Below are positions 10,401 to 25,405 of a stretch of DNA of 54,862 nucleotides, one piece after another. Position 1 is the first letter of the stretch; every line of letters starts with the position of its first letter. The notes under the pieces were generated by a model. The model saw nothing but the letters and a program-made list of their open reading frames with translations. It was not told where the DNA came from and did no database searches. Source of the stretch: Micromonospora fulviviridis (GTDB lineage: Bacteria > Actinomycetota > Actinomycetes > Mycobacteriales > Micromonosporaceae); assembly GCF_014648395.1 (NCBI RefSeq), contig NZ_BMRA01000003.1, positions 103,055 through 157,916 of the forward strand, given 5' to 3'. The translations under genes and the position numbers were made by a program.

Positions 10401-12935
10401 GAGGACCACGAGGCGCTGGTCGCCGCGCTCGGCGCCGACCTGCCCCGCCGGATCGTGCACGCGTACGCCCTCGACGGGGAGCCGGCCGGCACGGACATCG
10501 CCGCGGCCTGGGCCGCGCAGGACCGGGGCTTCTTCAGCGCGCTGCACCTGGTGCAGGCGCTCGCCGGCGCCGGGCTGACCGCCGACGAGGAGGGCATCCA
10601 CCTCGACCTGGTCACCGCCGGCACCGGCGACGTCCGCGGCGACGACCTGGTCCGGCCGGAGCACGCCACCCTGGCCGGCCTGGCCCGGGTGCTCCCGGTC
10701 GAGATGCCCGGGCTCACCGTCCGGCTGGTCGACGCCGACACCGCCGCGCGCGGGGTCGCCGCGCTCGCGGCCGAGCTGCGCGCCCCGGTCGACCCGGAGC
10801 ACCCGGAGGTGGCGCTGCGCCGCGACCGGCGCTGGGTGGCCGGCTACGAGCAGGTCACCGTGGACGCCGAGGGCGAGCCGGGCGTGCTGCGCGAGGCGGG
10901 CCGCTACCTGATCACCGGCGGTCTCGGTGGCATCGGCGTCACCCTGGCCGAGGACTTCGCCCGCCGGGCCCGCGCCAAGCTGGTGCTGCTGGCCCGCTCC
11001 GGCCTGCCCGAGCGGGACGGCTGGGACGAGCACCTCGCGGTGCACGGTGGCGCCGACCGGGCCGGCCGGGCCATCGCGGCGATCCGCCGGATGGAGGCGG
11101 CCGGGGCCGAGGTGCTGGTGCTCGCCGCCGACGTCACCGACCCGGACGACCTGCGCCGGGTGCGGGAGGCGGCGATCTCCCGGTTCGGCGGGCTGGACGG
11201 CATCGTGCACGCCGCCGGCCTGCCCGGCGGCGGCATGGCCGAGATCAAGGAGCGGGCCGAGGCGGAGCGGGTGCTGGCACCGAAGCTCGCCGGCACCCTC
11301 GCCCTGGCCCAGGTCTTCGGCGACCTGCCGCTGGACTTCGTGGCGCTCTGCTCCTCGATCACCGCGGTGATCGGCGGCTTCGGTCAGGTCGACTACTGCG
11401 CGGCGAACAACTTCCTGGACGCGTGGGCGCGCTCCGGCGCCGGCTTCCGCGCCCCGGTGGTGTCGCAGAACTGGGGCGGCTGGGCCGAGGTCGGCATGGC
11501 CGTGGAGACGAACGCGCCGGCCGCCTTCCGGGCCGCCGGGCGGGACACCGTCACCAGCCCGGTGGACCACCCGGTGCTCACCACGAGGGTGGCCGGCCCG
11601 GACGGCACCGTCCTGCACGGTCTCGTCTCCGCCAGCACCCACTGGCTGCTCGACGAGCACCGGATCGGCGGGGTGCCGGTGGTGCCCGGCACCGCCCACC
11701 TGGAGTCGGTGCGGGCCGCGGTGACCGCCGCGCTGCCCGCGCCGGGGCCGGACGCCGCCGTGGAACTGCGTGACGTGGTCTTCCTGGAACCGTTCTCGGT
11801 CCCGGACGGCACGGTCGCCCAGTACCGGGTGGAGCTGACCCCGGCCGAGGACGGGGTGGACTTCACCGTGGCCAGCCTGGCCGCCGGCCAGCTCCGCACC
11901 CACGTGCGCGGCGCCGCCGGCTGGACCACCGAGCCCGCCCCGCCGGCCGGCACGCCCGCCGTCGCGGGCCGCCGGGTCGACGACGACGCCTCGTTCGGCC
12001 GGGGCCGCACCAGCATGCTCACCTTCGGGCCGCGCTGGGCCGCGCTGGCCGAGCACCACCTGGCCGAGGGCGAGGAACTGGCCCGGGTCGAGGCGCCCGC
12101 CGCCGCGCTGGGCGACCTGCCGTCGTGGGGGCTGCACCCGGCGCTGCTGGACGTGGCCACCGCGTTCGGCCGCGGCCAGGGCTCCGGCACCTACCTGCCG
12201 CTGTCGTACGGCCGGATCGTGGTGCGGGGGACGCTGCCGGCGACCTTCCACAGCCACCTGCGGCACCGGCCCAGCGCCACCGAGGAGGTCGTGGCGGCCG
12301 ACCTGTCGCTGCGCGACACCGAGGGCCGGGAACTGGTCGCCATCAGCGACTTCGTGCTGCGCAAGGTGGACCAGGGTGCCGTCACCGGCGGCCTGGCCGA
12401 CACCCCGGCCGCCGCCGAGGCCGCGCCGGCCCCGGTCACCGAGGACATCTGGCCGGTCGACGGGGCCGAGGCGTTCCGCCGCAGCCTCACCGCCGGCCTG
12501 GGCGCGCAGGTGGTCATCACCACCCGCACCGTCGCCGACATCCGGCGGCGCTCGGCCCGGGTGACCACGGACAGCCTGGAGGCGGAGACCGACGCCCCGG
12601 CCACCGCTGCCGCCGCCACGGGCGGCGGCTCGGCCGCGCCCTCCACCGAGCTGGAGAAGACCATCGCCCAGGTGTGGCGGGACGGCCTCGGCGTGACCGA
12701 GGTCGGCGTGGACGACGACTTCTTCGCCCTCGGCGGCAACTCGCTGGTCGCGGTGCAGCTGATCGCCGCGATGCGCAAGGCCACCGGGGTGCGGCTGCCC
12801 ATGCGCAGCCTCTTCGAGACCCCCACGGTCGCCGGGCTGGCCGCCCGGATCGAGGAGCTGCGCGCCGACCAGCCCACCGACGAACCGGCCGCGCCGGCGG
12901 CGATCCCGGCCATCCCGCGGCTGCCCCGCGCCTGA
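7476..12935 (+). CDS. type I polyketide synthase, KS-AT-KR-DH-T
   Basis: 1819 residues; ATG preceded by AAGGA at 7463-7467. The KS has the C186-H320-H360 triad (TACSTSL, EAHGTGT, NIGHL). The AT has GHSIGEY (Ser631) and HAFH at 726-729, the signature of malonyl-CoA selection. The KR has TGGLGGIG near 1147 and Tyr1307 in DYCAANNF. A dehydratase-like domain follows it, with H1395 in a perfect HxxxGxxxxP motif and Asp1559 in HPALLD, but without the usual Gln/His four residues after that Asp. The carrier has GGNS Ser1756. KR before DH is the reverse of the usual modular order. Predicted action: add one malonate unit to the NRPS-bound chain, reduce it and probably dehydrate it to an enoyl, then pass it to the Asn-specific NRPS. 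Confidence 0.93.
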   Translation: MQNDIPSTDDGIEPIAIVGLAARLPGAADVDEFWRNLVDGVESVTELTREEQLARGATPEEVDDPGWVSRAPLVDGYDEFDAGLFGMTAREAEITDPQHRLFLESCYTALQDAGYDPARYDGAVGVYAGTGGNTYLHRNVLRNKRVGGSPHGAVSLATGNSPNYVATNVSYRLDLRGPSLTVHTACSTSLVAFHLACEALRNGECDMALAGGVNIELPHVGYLGMDGFTSPDGRCRPFDAGANGTVWGSGVGVTLLKRLSDAIADGDSIRAVVLGNAINNDGAGKVGFTAPSIDGQMEAVAQAVGLAGIDPRTISYVEAHGTGTALGDPIEIAALSAVYTKDTDDRGWCGIGSVKSNIGHLSQPSGIVSVIKTVLAMEHGLIPPTINYETANPAIDFADTPFYVANTLTKWDTDGGPRRAGVSSFGIGGTNAHVVLEEAPAAYRTERRVRPAHLLQVSAKTPAALDTAVKRLADHLENGTAGGPELLADVAHTLRVGRQQYPHRAAVVASDLPSAAVALRDKRKGHRGALDGPAPRVAFLFSGQGSQYAGMGAELYAEDPAFAATVDECAELLRPELGLDIRDLILGRDPEAGEKLTQTRYTQPALFTVEYALATAWQRAGVAPAAMLGHSIGEYVAATVAGVLTLPDALRVVAARGRLMHSLPAGSMLAVTLDESAVADRLPAGLSVATVNGPGTCVVAGETALVEEFAASLGGKNKSKLLRTSHAFHSPMMEPILDEFTALMASVPLRPPAVPFLSNVTGTWITEAEATDPAYWAAHLRRPVRFGACVATLLAEGTWALVECGPGRQLANLARMQVAKASEAQRKLTPLGSLPGPGEPVGDLATLLGSAGALWCAGVPVTLAVDPDARRVPLPTYPFERRRYWVEPDPVEQATAPVETGPRPLPEWFAVPVWRQAAPARTVVPLGRCLVLADGPRGEALVAALRAAGDDPVEVRAGTAFAATGTGFRLRPGVREDHEALVAALGADLPRRIVHAYALDGEPAGTDIAAAWAAQDRGFFSALHLVQALAGAGLTADEEGIHLDLVTAGTGDVRGDDLVRPEHATLAGLARVLPVEMPGLTVRLVDADTAARGVAALAAELRAPVDPEHPEVALRRDRRWVAGYEQVTVDAEGEPGVLREAGRYLITGGLGGIGVTLAEDFARRARAKLVLLARSGLPERDGWDEHLAVHGGADRAGRAIAAIRRMEAAGAEVLVLAADVTDPDDLRRVREAAISRFGGLDGIVHAAGLPGGGMAEIKERAEAERVLAPKLAGTLALAQVFGDLPLDFVALCSSITAVIGGFGQVDYCAANNFLDAWARSGAGFRAPVVSQNWGGWAEVGMAVETNAPAAFRAAGRDTVTSPVDHPVLTTRVAGPDGTVLHGLVSASTHWLLDEHRIGGVPVVPGTAHLESVRAAVTAALPAPGPDAAVELRDVVFLEPFSVPDGTVAQYRVELTPAEDGVDFTVASLAAGQLRTHVRGAAGWTTEPAPPAGTPAVAGRRVDDDASFGRGRTSMLTFGPRWAALAEHHLAEGEELARVEAPAAALGDLPSWGLHPALLDVATAFGRGQGSGTYLPLSYGRIVVRGTLPATFHSHLRHRPSATEEVVAADLSLRDTEGRELVAISDFVLRKVDQGAVTGGLADTPAAAEAAPAPVTEDIWPVDGAEAFRRSLTAGLGAQVVITTRTVADIRRRSARVTTDSLEAETDAPATAAAATGGGSAAPSTELEKTIAQVWRDGLGVTEVGVDDDFFALGGNSLVAVQLIAAMRKATGVRLPMRSLFETPTVAGLAARIEELRADQPTDEPAAPAAIPAIPRLPRA

Positions 12936-12960
12936 CCACGAGAACAGGAGACACCGCATC

Positions 12961-13914
12961 ATGAGCGACACGATCGCCACACTTCCGGTGGTCGTCGAGA
13001 ACGACGGCCGGGCGCTCACCGACCTCATCGGGGCCCGGCGCGCCGAGCTGCGCGCCACCCTCGTCGAGCACGGCGGGCTGCTGTTCCGCGGCTTCGACGT
13101 CGGCGGGGTGGACGGCTTCGACGGGGTGGTCCGCGCCCTGTCCGGCGAACCGTTGACCTACACGGAGCGTTCCTCGCCCCGGCACTCCATCAAGGGCCGG
13201 GTCTACACCTCGACCGACTACCCCCCGGACGAGGAGATCTTCCTGCACAACGAGAACTCGTACCAGGCGCGCTGGCCGCTGACCCTGTTCTTCTACTGCA
13301 TCACCCCGCCGGAGACCCAGGGCGCCACCCCGCTCGCCGACGTCCGCCGGGTGTACGAGCTGATCGACCCCTCGGTGCGTGAGGAGTTCGTCCGGCGGCG
13401 CTGGATGCTGGTGCGCAACTTCCACGGTGACTTCGGCACCCGCTGGCAGGAGGTGTTCAACACCGAGAACCGGGCCGAGGTCGAGGCGTATGCGGCGGCC
13501 AACGGCATCACCGTGGAGTGGGTCGGCAAGGACGGCCTGCGCACCCGGGCGGTGCGGGACGTGGTGCACCACCGGCCGGGCTCGGACACCCCGCGCTGGT
13601 TCAACCACGCCACCTTCTTCCACGTGAGCACCCTGCCGGCGGACTACCAGGAAGGGCTGCTGGCCATGTTCGGCGCCGACGGGCTGCCGTCGAACACCTA
13701 CTACGGCGACGGCGGCGAGATCCCCGCCGACGTCATGGACCACCTGCGCGCCGCCTACCGGGCGGCCACGGTCCGCTTCGACTACCAGCGCGACGACGTG
13801 CTGGTGGTGGACAACATGACCGCCGCGCACGGCCGGGAGCCGTTCACCGGCCCTCGGAAGATCGCCGTGGCGATGGCCGAGCCGCACACCCCCGACACCC
13901 CTGGAGCGAACTGA
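12961..13914 (+). CDS. TauD/TfdA-family non-haem iron dioxygenase (SyrP-like hydroxylase)
   Basis: 317 residues; ATG with AGGAG at 12946-12950. The metal facial triad reads as H96-x-E98 (LHNENSY) and distal H290 (NMTAAHGREPF), followed by a basic residue in GPRK for 2-oxoglutarate. Use of Glu in place of Asp in the HxE pair is characteristic of the SyrP-type branch, whose members hydroxylate the beta carbon of carrier-bound Asp and similar residues in peptide synthesis. It sits 1 bp before an MbtH gene and just ahead of an NRPS with an asparagine specificity code. The likely substrate is therefore Asn on that NRPS carrier, giving beta-hydroxy-Asn. The substrate is inferred from context only. 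Confidence 0.85.
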   Translation: MSDTIATLPVVVENDGRALTDLIGARRAELRATLVEHGGLLFRGFDVGGVDGFDGVVRALSGEPLTYTERSSPRHSIKGRVYTSTDYPPDEEIFLHNENSYQARWPLTLFFYCITPPETQGATPLADVRRVYELIDPSVREEFVRRRWMLVRNFHGDFGTRWQEVFNTENRAEVEAYAAANGITVEWVGKDGLRTRAVRDVVHHRPGSDTPRWFNHATFFHVSTLPADYQEGLLAMFGADGLPSNTYYGDGGEIPADVMDHLRAAYRAATVRFDYQRDDVLVVDNMTAAHGREPFTGPRKIAVAMAEPHTPDTPGAN

Positions 13915-13915
13915 G

Positions 13916-14104
13916 ATGGCCGAACCCCGATTCCTGGTCGTGCGCAACGACGAGGAGCAGTACTCGATCTGGTCGGCCGACCGGGACCTCCCCGCGGGCT
14001 GGCACGACACCGGCTTCGCCGGCACTCGCGAGGAATGCCTGGCCCACATCGACACGGTCTGGACCGACATGCGTCCCCGCTCGGTCCGCGAGGCCCACTC
14101 ATGA
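13916..14104 (+). CDS. MbtH-like protein
   Basis: 62 residues, the normal size for the family. It contains the [19 protein letters not shown] and VWTDMRP segments with the three conserved tryptophans. MbtH-like proteins bind adenylation domains and are needed for solubility or activity of many of them. The gene starts 1 bp after the dioxygenase stop and overlaps the next NRPS start by 4 nt (ATGA), so it most likely serves the A domains of this operon, with the Asn-specific one as first candidate. Confidence 0.95.
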   Translation: MAEPRFLVVRNDEEQYSIWSADRDLPAGWHDTGFAGTREECLAHIDTVWTDMRPRSVREAHS

Positions 14105-17100
14105 GCCAGGAGTGGACCTTCCCGGCCTCCTTCGCCCAGGAGCGGGTGTGGATGGCCAACCAGCTCGACGCCGGCTCGCCCGTGTTCAACGTCTCCATCC
14201 CGTGGCGCTTCCCGGCCGGCGTCGACGCCGACATGGCGAGCGACGTGGTCAACCGGGTGGTCGCCCGGCACGAGGCGCTGCGCACCCACCTGCGGGTCGA
14301 CGACGGCGCGCTGGTGCAGGTGGTCCGGGCGCACGAGCCGGTCCCGCTGCCCACCACCGACCTGCGCCACCTGCCGGAGTCCGAGCGGCTGGCCGCGTTC
14401 GAGGCGGTCCGGGCCGAGCTGGCCCGCACCCCGATCCCGCTGGACACCCCGCCGCTGTGGCGGGCCCGGCTGGTCCGCCTCGGCGACGCCTGGGCGCTGG
14501 TCTTCGTGGTGCACCACGCCGTCTTCGACAGCCACTCGGCGGTGCTGTTCCACGCCGAACTCGCCGCGTTCTCCGCGGCCGCGCGGACCGGCGCCGAGCC
14601 CGCCGTGCCCGAGCTGCCCATCCAGTACGCCGACTTCGCGGTCTGGCAGCGCGACCAGCTCGCCGGGGCGGAACTGGACCGGCAGCTCGCCTTCTGGACC
14701 GGTCACCTGGCCGGCGCGCCGCCGGTGACCAACCTGCCGCTGGACCGGCCCCGCCCCGCGCAGCTGGGCTTCGCCGGCGACGAGGTGCGCTTCGACCTGC
14801 CCGACGGGCTGCTGGACCGGGTCGGCCGGCTGGCCGCCGGGGCGGCGGCCACGCCGTACATGGTGCTGCTGGCCGGCTTCGCGGCGCTGCTGTCCCGGAT
14901 CTCCGGCGACACCGACGTGGTGGTCGGCGTCTCCACCGCGGGCCGCGACACCCCCGAGCTGGCCCCGCTGATCGGGATGTTCGTCAACCCGGTGGCGCTG
15001 CGCTGCGACGTCTCCGGCGACCCGTCGTTCACCGCGCTGCTCGGCCGGGTCCGGGACGGCCTGGTCGACGCCATGGAACACGGGCAGACCCCGTTCCAGA
15101 AGATCGTCGAGGCGGTCGACCCGCAGCGCGACCCGTCGGTGCAGCCGATCTTCCAGACCGCGCTGAACTACATCCCGGACTCCGGCCTCGACCCGGTCGA
15201 GCTGGGCACCACCAAGGACGACCTGGCCTTCGACATCACGGCCGGGGAGTGCCGGCTGGTCTACCGGACCGAACTGTTCGACCGGTCCACCGCCGAGACG
15301 GTGGTGCAGCGCTACGTCGCGCTGCTCACCGCCGCCGTGGCCGACCCGGAGCGCACCGTCGCCGCGCTGCCGCTGCTCACCGACGCCGAACGCGACCTGG
15401 TGCTGGGCGCCTGGAACGACACGGCGCGCGAGGTGCCGCCGGCCACCGTGGTCGACGAGGTGCAGCGGCAGGCCGCGGCCACCCCGGACGCCACCGCGCT
15501 GGTCTGCGACGGCGTGCCGCTGACGTACGCCGAGCTGAACACCGCCGCGAACCGGCTGGCCCGGCTGCTGGTGTCCCGCGGCGCCGGCCCGGAGACCCGG
15601 GTCGCGCTCGCCCTGCCCCGCTCCTGCGAGCTGGTGGTGGCGATGGTCGCCGTGCTGAAGTCCGGCGCCGCGTACGTGCCGGTGGACACCGGCTACCCGG
15701 CCGGGCGGATCGCCTACCTGCTGGAGGACACCGCGCCGGCCCTGGTGGTGGCCACCCCGGACACCGCCGCCCTGGTGCCCGGCGGGGCGCTGGTGCTCGA
15801 CGGCGAGATCGGCGCGGACCAGCCCGACGGCGACCTGACCGACGCCGACCGGCGGAGCCCGCTGCGCCCCGAGCACCCGGCGTACGTGCTCTACACCTCC
15901 GGCTCCACGGGCCGGCCCAAGGGCGTGGTGGTGGAGCACCGGGCGGTCACCGCCTACCTGGCCTGGGCCCGGCACACCTACCCGGGGCTGGCCGGCGCCG
16001 CGCTGCTGCACTCGCCGGTCTCCTTCGACCTCACCGTCACCGGCCTGCTCGGCACCCTCACCGCCGGCGGCACGGTCCGGCTCGCCGCGATCGACTCGCC
16101 CGCCGCCCGGGCCGGTGGCCGCCCGGCCTTCCTCAAGGTGACCCCGAGCCACCTGCCGCTGCTCGACGGCGAACTGTCGCCCACCGCCGACCTGGTGATC
16201 GGCGGCGAGGCGCTCACCGGCGAGCAGCTCGCCGGCTGGCGGGCCGCCCACCCCGACGTGGCGGTGGTCAACGAGTACGGCCCGACCGAGGCCACCGTGG
16301 GCTGCGTGGCGGCCCGGACCGCCCCGGGCGAGCCGGTCCCGCCGGGCCCGGTGCCGATCGGCACGCCCACCTGGAACACCCGGGCGCTGCTGCTCGACGC
16401 CGCCCTCCAGCCGGTGCCACCGGGCGTCGTCGGCGAGCTGTACGTCACCGGCGCGCAGCTCGCCCGCGGCTACCACCGCCGCCCCGGCCTCACCGCCGAG
16501 CGCTTCCTGCCCTGCCCGTACGGCCCGCCCGGCGCGCGGATGTACGCCACGGGCGACCTGGCCCGCTGGCGGCCCGACGGCACCCTGGACTACCTGGGCC
16601 GCCGGGACGACCAGGTCAAGGTGCGCGGCATGCGGATCGAGCTGGGCGAGGTCGAGGCCGCCCTGCTGGCCCACCCGGACGTCCGGGCGGCCGCCGCGGC
16701 GGTGCGCACCGACGGCGGCGAGCCGACCCTGGTCGGCTACCTGGTGGGCCCCGCCCACGAGGACTCGGTCCGCGCCGAACTGGCCCGGGAACTGCCCGCG
16801 CACCTGGCGCCGGCGGCCCTGGTCCGGCTCGACGCGCTGCCGCTGACGCCGAACGGCAAGCTGGACCGGGCCGCGCTGCCCGCCCCGGCCGCCGCCGCCC
16901 CGGCCGAGGACGCCTACGTCGCGCCGCGCACCGAGGCCGAGGCCCTGGTCGCCGAGGTGTACGCCGAGATCCTCCAGGTGGAGAAGGTCGGCGCCCTGGA
17001 CGACTTCTTCACCCTCGGCGGCAACTCGCTGCGCGGCATGCGGGCGATGGCCCGGATCCGCGCCGAGGTGGACGTCGACCTGCCCATGCGGGCGCTGTTC

Positions 17101-17219
17101 AGCAGCCCCGTGGTGGCGGACCTGGCCGCCCAGATCGAGCAGCGGATTGCCGCGGAACTCGACGGGCTCTCCGACAGCGAGGTCGCCGCGCTGCTCGCGG
17201 CGGAAGAGGAAAGCAGCTG

Positions 17220-17220
<1 letters not shown>
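14101..17220 (+). CDS. nonribosomal peptide synthetase, C-A-T, predicted Asn-activating
   Basis: 1039 residues from the ATG that overlaps mbtH. Condensation domain about 1-420 with HHAVFDS at 138-144 (the usual final Gly is Ser). Adenylation domain about 450-910 with [20 protein letters not shown] and NGKLDR. Carrier with GGNS Ser976. The specificity residues read D-L-T-K-V-G-E-V-G-K, which differs from the classical asparagine code DLTKLGEVGK at one position. There is no epimerase or methyltransferase. Together with the adjacent SyrP-like hydroxylase this module should install Asn or beta-hydroxy-Asn. It lacks a thioesterase and hands over to the next NRPS, whose ATG overlaps its TGA by one base. 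Confidence 0.94.
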
Positions 17221-22766
<5,546 letters not shown>

Positions 22767-22770
22767 GCGG

Positions 22771-22804
22771 GTGGGGGCCTCCGGCCGCGACCGGAGGCCC
22801 CCAC
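22771..22804. terminator. bidirectional hairpin terminator after the NRPS operon
   Basis: A perfect 14-bp inverted repeat (22771-22784 with 22791-22804) with a 6-nt loop begins 4 bp after the NRPS stop. It lies between convergent genes and has no T-tract, as is common in high-GC actinobacteria. Its right arm ends just short of the stop of the minus-strand serpin-like gene. Confidence 0.85.
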
Positions 22805-22806
22805 GC

Positions 22807-24042
22807 TCACCACTGCTCCGGCGGGTCCGCCACCTCGTCCTCGGGCAGCTCCGCCGGCTCGGCCACCCACCCCGAGTAGACCGGCAGCCCGTGCCACGGC
22901 CCGCCCGCCTCGTCGGTGGCCACCGCCACCACCGCGTACGGGTGCCCGAACCGCAGCTCCGCGAGCCGGGCGATCCCCTCCGGCGGCAGCCCGGCCGCCA
23001 CGCCGAACGCCGTCACCGCGGCGGCCTCGAAGCCGTAGCGCCCGAACCGGGCCACCGCCGACTGCACCGCCTCGAACGGCGGCTCCGCCAGCCCGAGCAG
23101 CGCGCCCAACGCCCGGGCGGCCCCGTCGAAGCCGAACCCGGCCGGCGTCAGGTCGTGCCGGCTCTCCGCCGACCAGCAGGGCAGGACGGCCGAGGCGTGC
23201 TCCAACCGCCCGTCGGCGGCGAACGTCCGGGTCGGCTCCTCCCGCAGCGTCCACAGCGGCGTCTCGCCCAGCGGCAGGTCGAACAGCGACCGCCGGCCCG
23301 GCTCGACCCCGTCGGGAGCGGTGGCGGCCGTCGCGGCCACCTCCCCGGCGGCGGCCAGCACGAACGCCGCCGGCACGTCCGGCGCGGCGGCCACCGACAC
23401 CACCAGCAGGCCGGCCCCGCCGTCCGCCGGCCGGGCGGGCGCGGCGTGCACCGCCACGTCGCCGGCCCGCTCGGTGGCCGCCACCCAGCAACGGTGTCCC
23501 CACGGCGGCGTCCGCAGCACCCGCCGCAGCCGGCCCGCCCACACGCTGCCCGCCCCCAGATCGGCGGCCGGTGCCACCTCGAACGGGTCCGCCCACGACA
23601 CCCGGGTGGCCAGGGCGCTGGCCAGGATCAGGAGGGTGTCCGGGGCGACGGTGACCGGGAACCGCTCGATCAGGCCGCCGGTGCGCTCCCGGGCCCAGGC
23701 GTCCAACGTCGCCTGGTCGGGCAGCGGGCCGCGTTCGGTGCGCTCCGGCAGGCCGGCCCGCCAGGCGGCCAGCTCCTCGAAGGGGGTCCGCTCCCACAGC
23801 GCGGTGGCCGCGGCGACCAGCGGGTGCGGCTCGGCGAGCAACGCGCGGGCCGCCGCGGCGGCGTCGTCCGCGTCGGTGCCGAGCGCCTCGGTGAGGGTTG
23901 CCCGGGCCTCGCCGGTGGCCGCCGGACCGGTCAACGCCAGCAGCAGCCAGGCGCCCAGCGGCGAAGCGACGTGGTGGGCGTCGCCGGCGGCGCGGTGCAG
24001 CCGCTCGGCGTAGTGGGCCAGGGGTGCGTGGAGAGGATTCAC
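22807..24042 (-). CDS. serpin-like protein
   Basis: 411 residues from a GTG at 24042 (first residues VNPLHAPLAHYAERL), chosen because the upstream Nudix gene ends at 24083. The N-terminal HVASPLGAWLLLALTGPA and C-terminal FGHPYAVVAVATDE resemble the SPxxI and F-HPF-F signatures of serpins. The reactive loop is not clearly conserved and no signal peptide is seen, so inhibitory activity is doubtful. It is Ala-rich and divergent. No good Shine-Dalgarno lies upstream of the chosen start. It follows a Nudix gene by 40 bp on the same strand and may share its transcript. Confidence 0.6.
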   Translation of the reverse strand: MNPLHAPLAHYAERLHRAAGDAHHVASPLGAWLLLALTGPAATGEARATLTEALGTDADDAAAAARALLAEPHPLVAAATALWERTPFEELAAWRAGLPERTERGPLPDQATLDAWARERTGGLIERFPVTVAPDTLLILASALATRVSWADPFEVAPAADLGAGSVWAGRLRRVLRTPPWGHRCWVAATERAGDVAVHAAPARPADGGAGLLVVSVAAAPDVPAAFVLAAAGEVAATAATAPDGVEPGRRSLFDLPLGETPLWTLREEPTRTFAADGRLEHASAVLPCWSAESRHDLTPAGFGFDGAARALGALLGLAEPPFEAVQSAVARFGRYGFEAAAVTAFGVAAGLPPEGIARLAELRFGHPYAVVAVATDEAGGPWHGLPVYSGWVAEPAELPEDEVADPPEQW

Positions 24043-24082
24043 CGCTCCACTGTGCCGGTCGGCGTCGCGTACGGCACGCCGG

Positions 24083-24601
24083 TCACGACCACAACTCGAA
24101 CGGCTCGTCGATCTCCTCGCCGGCCAGGAACGCCGGCAGCAGCTCCGGCAGCCGCCCCGGATAGCAGCGTGGTCGGTCGGCGACCACCTCGGCCACCGGC
24201 CACCAGCGGAACCCGAAGTAGTCCTCGACCTCGTAGTCCAGCCGGTGCGCCTCGTCCACGTCCGGCCCCGGCCCGGCCAGCCGCACCGGCACCACCACCT
24301 CGTCCTGGAGGTGCCGCCGCTGCCGGTGCCGGAAACTGGCCCGCCGCCGCCAGCTCGGCGCGCCCACCTGGGCCGGTGTGACCACGATGCCGGTCTCCTC
24401 GCGCAGCTCCCGCACCGCCGCCTCCAGGTAGGTCTCCCCGGGGTCGAGCCCGCCGCCGGGCAGCTCCCACCAGGTGCCCAGCACGGGATGGTCCGGGTCG
24501 CGGGTGTGGAACAGCAGTACCCGGTCGGTGGCGTCCAGCACCACCACCCGGACCGCCCGGCGCTCGAACAACGGCAGGTCACGGGGCAGCTCCGGGTCCA
24601 C
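24083..24601 (-). CDS. Nudix hydrolase
   Basis: 172 residues. It has a complete Nudix box: GGGLDPGETYLEAAV followed by RELREETGI, i.e. GX5EX7REUXEEXGU. This box binds Mg2+ and cleaves nucleoside diphosphates linked to another group. The specific substrate cannot be read from the sequence. It is a soluble cytoplasmic protein of usual family length. It is divergent from the methyltransferase at 24658, with about 55 bp between starts, and lies upstream of the serpin-like gene. Confidence 0.9.
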   Translation of the reverse strand: MDPELPRDLPLFERRAVRVVVLDATDRVLLFHTRDPDHPVLGTWWELPGGGLDPGETYLEAAVRELREETGIVVTPAQVGAPSWRRRASFRHRQRRHLQDEVVVPVRLAGPGPDVDEAHRLDYEVEDYFGFRWWPVAEVVADRPRCYPGRLPELLPAFLAGEEIDEPFELWS

Positions 24602-24657
24602 GGCATTCCCTCCGTCTGGGGCGGCGGCGACCGGCCGGCCCTGCGATGATGACGATC

Positions 24658-25395
24658 ATGTCGCAGCTCTTCGGCGAGGTGGCCGGCGCCTACCACGAGG
24701 CCCGCCCAGGCTATCCGGCGGAGATCGTCGCGGCGATCCGCGCCTACCACGGCGGAACGCCCGACCACCTGGTCGAGGTGGGCGCCGGCACGGGCCTGGC
24801 CACCGCCACCCTGCTCGGCCTCGGCGCGCCGACGACCTGCGTCGAGCCCGACCACCGGATGGCCCGGGCACTGGCCGCACGCTTCCCCCAGGTCGAGGTG
24901 GTGACGGCGGCGTTCGAGGAGTGGACCCAGCCGGCCGGCGGCGTGCCGGCGCTGGCCTGCGCCATGGCCTGGCACTGGCTCGACCCGGCCACCCGCAACC
25001 GCCGGGCGCACGACGTGCTCCGCCCCGGCGGCACCCTCGCCGTCTTCGGCCACCGCTACGACTACGTCGACCCGGCCCAGCGGGCGGCCATCGGGGCGGC
25101 GTTCGAGTCGGCCGACCCGCAACGGCAGGGCGACCGCCCCGACGCCTGGTTCCACGACGACATCGCCGGCAGCGGCCTGTTCACCGACGTCCGTGCGCCG
25201 CTCTTCCGCCGCGATCTGCCGCTGGACACGGCGGCCTACCTGCGGCTGGTCAGCACCTTCTCGCCGCAGCTGCGCCGCCCGCCCGCGCTGCGCGAGCGGG
25301 TGCTCACCGCGGTCGGCGCGGCGATCGACGGGTTCGGCGGCACCGTCGTCCTCGACCTGCGCACCACGCTCGTCCTGGCGCGCCGTCCCGCCTGA
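24658..25395 (+). CDS. class I SAM-dependent methyltransferase
   Basis: 245 residues from the third of three close ATGs (24646, 24649, 24658). The last is preferred because MSQLFGEVAGAYHEARPGYP is the usual family start; none has a clear ribosome binding site. The SAM-binding motif is VEVGAGTGLATATLL near residue 40, followed by CVEPDHRM (acidic residue binding the ribose) and an AMAWHWLD post-motif of the UbiE/Methyltransf_11 type. The methyl acceptor is unknown. It is convergent with the OsmC-like gene 10 bp downstream. Confidence 0.85.
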   Translation: MSQLFGEVAGAYHEARPGYPAEIVAAIRAYHGGTPDHLVEVGAGTGLATATLLGLGAPTTCVEPDHRMARALAARFPQVEVVTAAFEEWTQPAGGVPALACAMAWHWLDPATRNRRAHDVLRPGGTLAVFGHRYDYVDPAQRAAIGAAFESADPQRQGDRPDAWFHDDIAGSGLFTDVRAPLFRRDLPLDTAAYLRLVSTFSPQLRRPPALRERVLTAVGAAIDGFGGTVVLDLRTTLVLARRPA

Positions 25396-25405
25396 GGCCG
25401 GCCGG

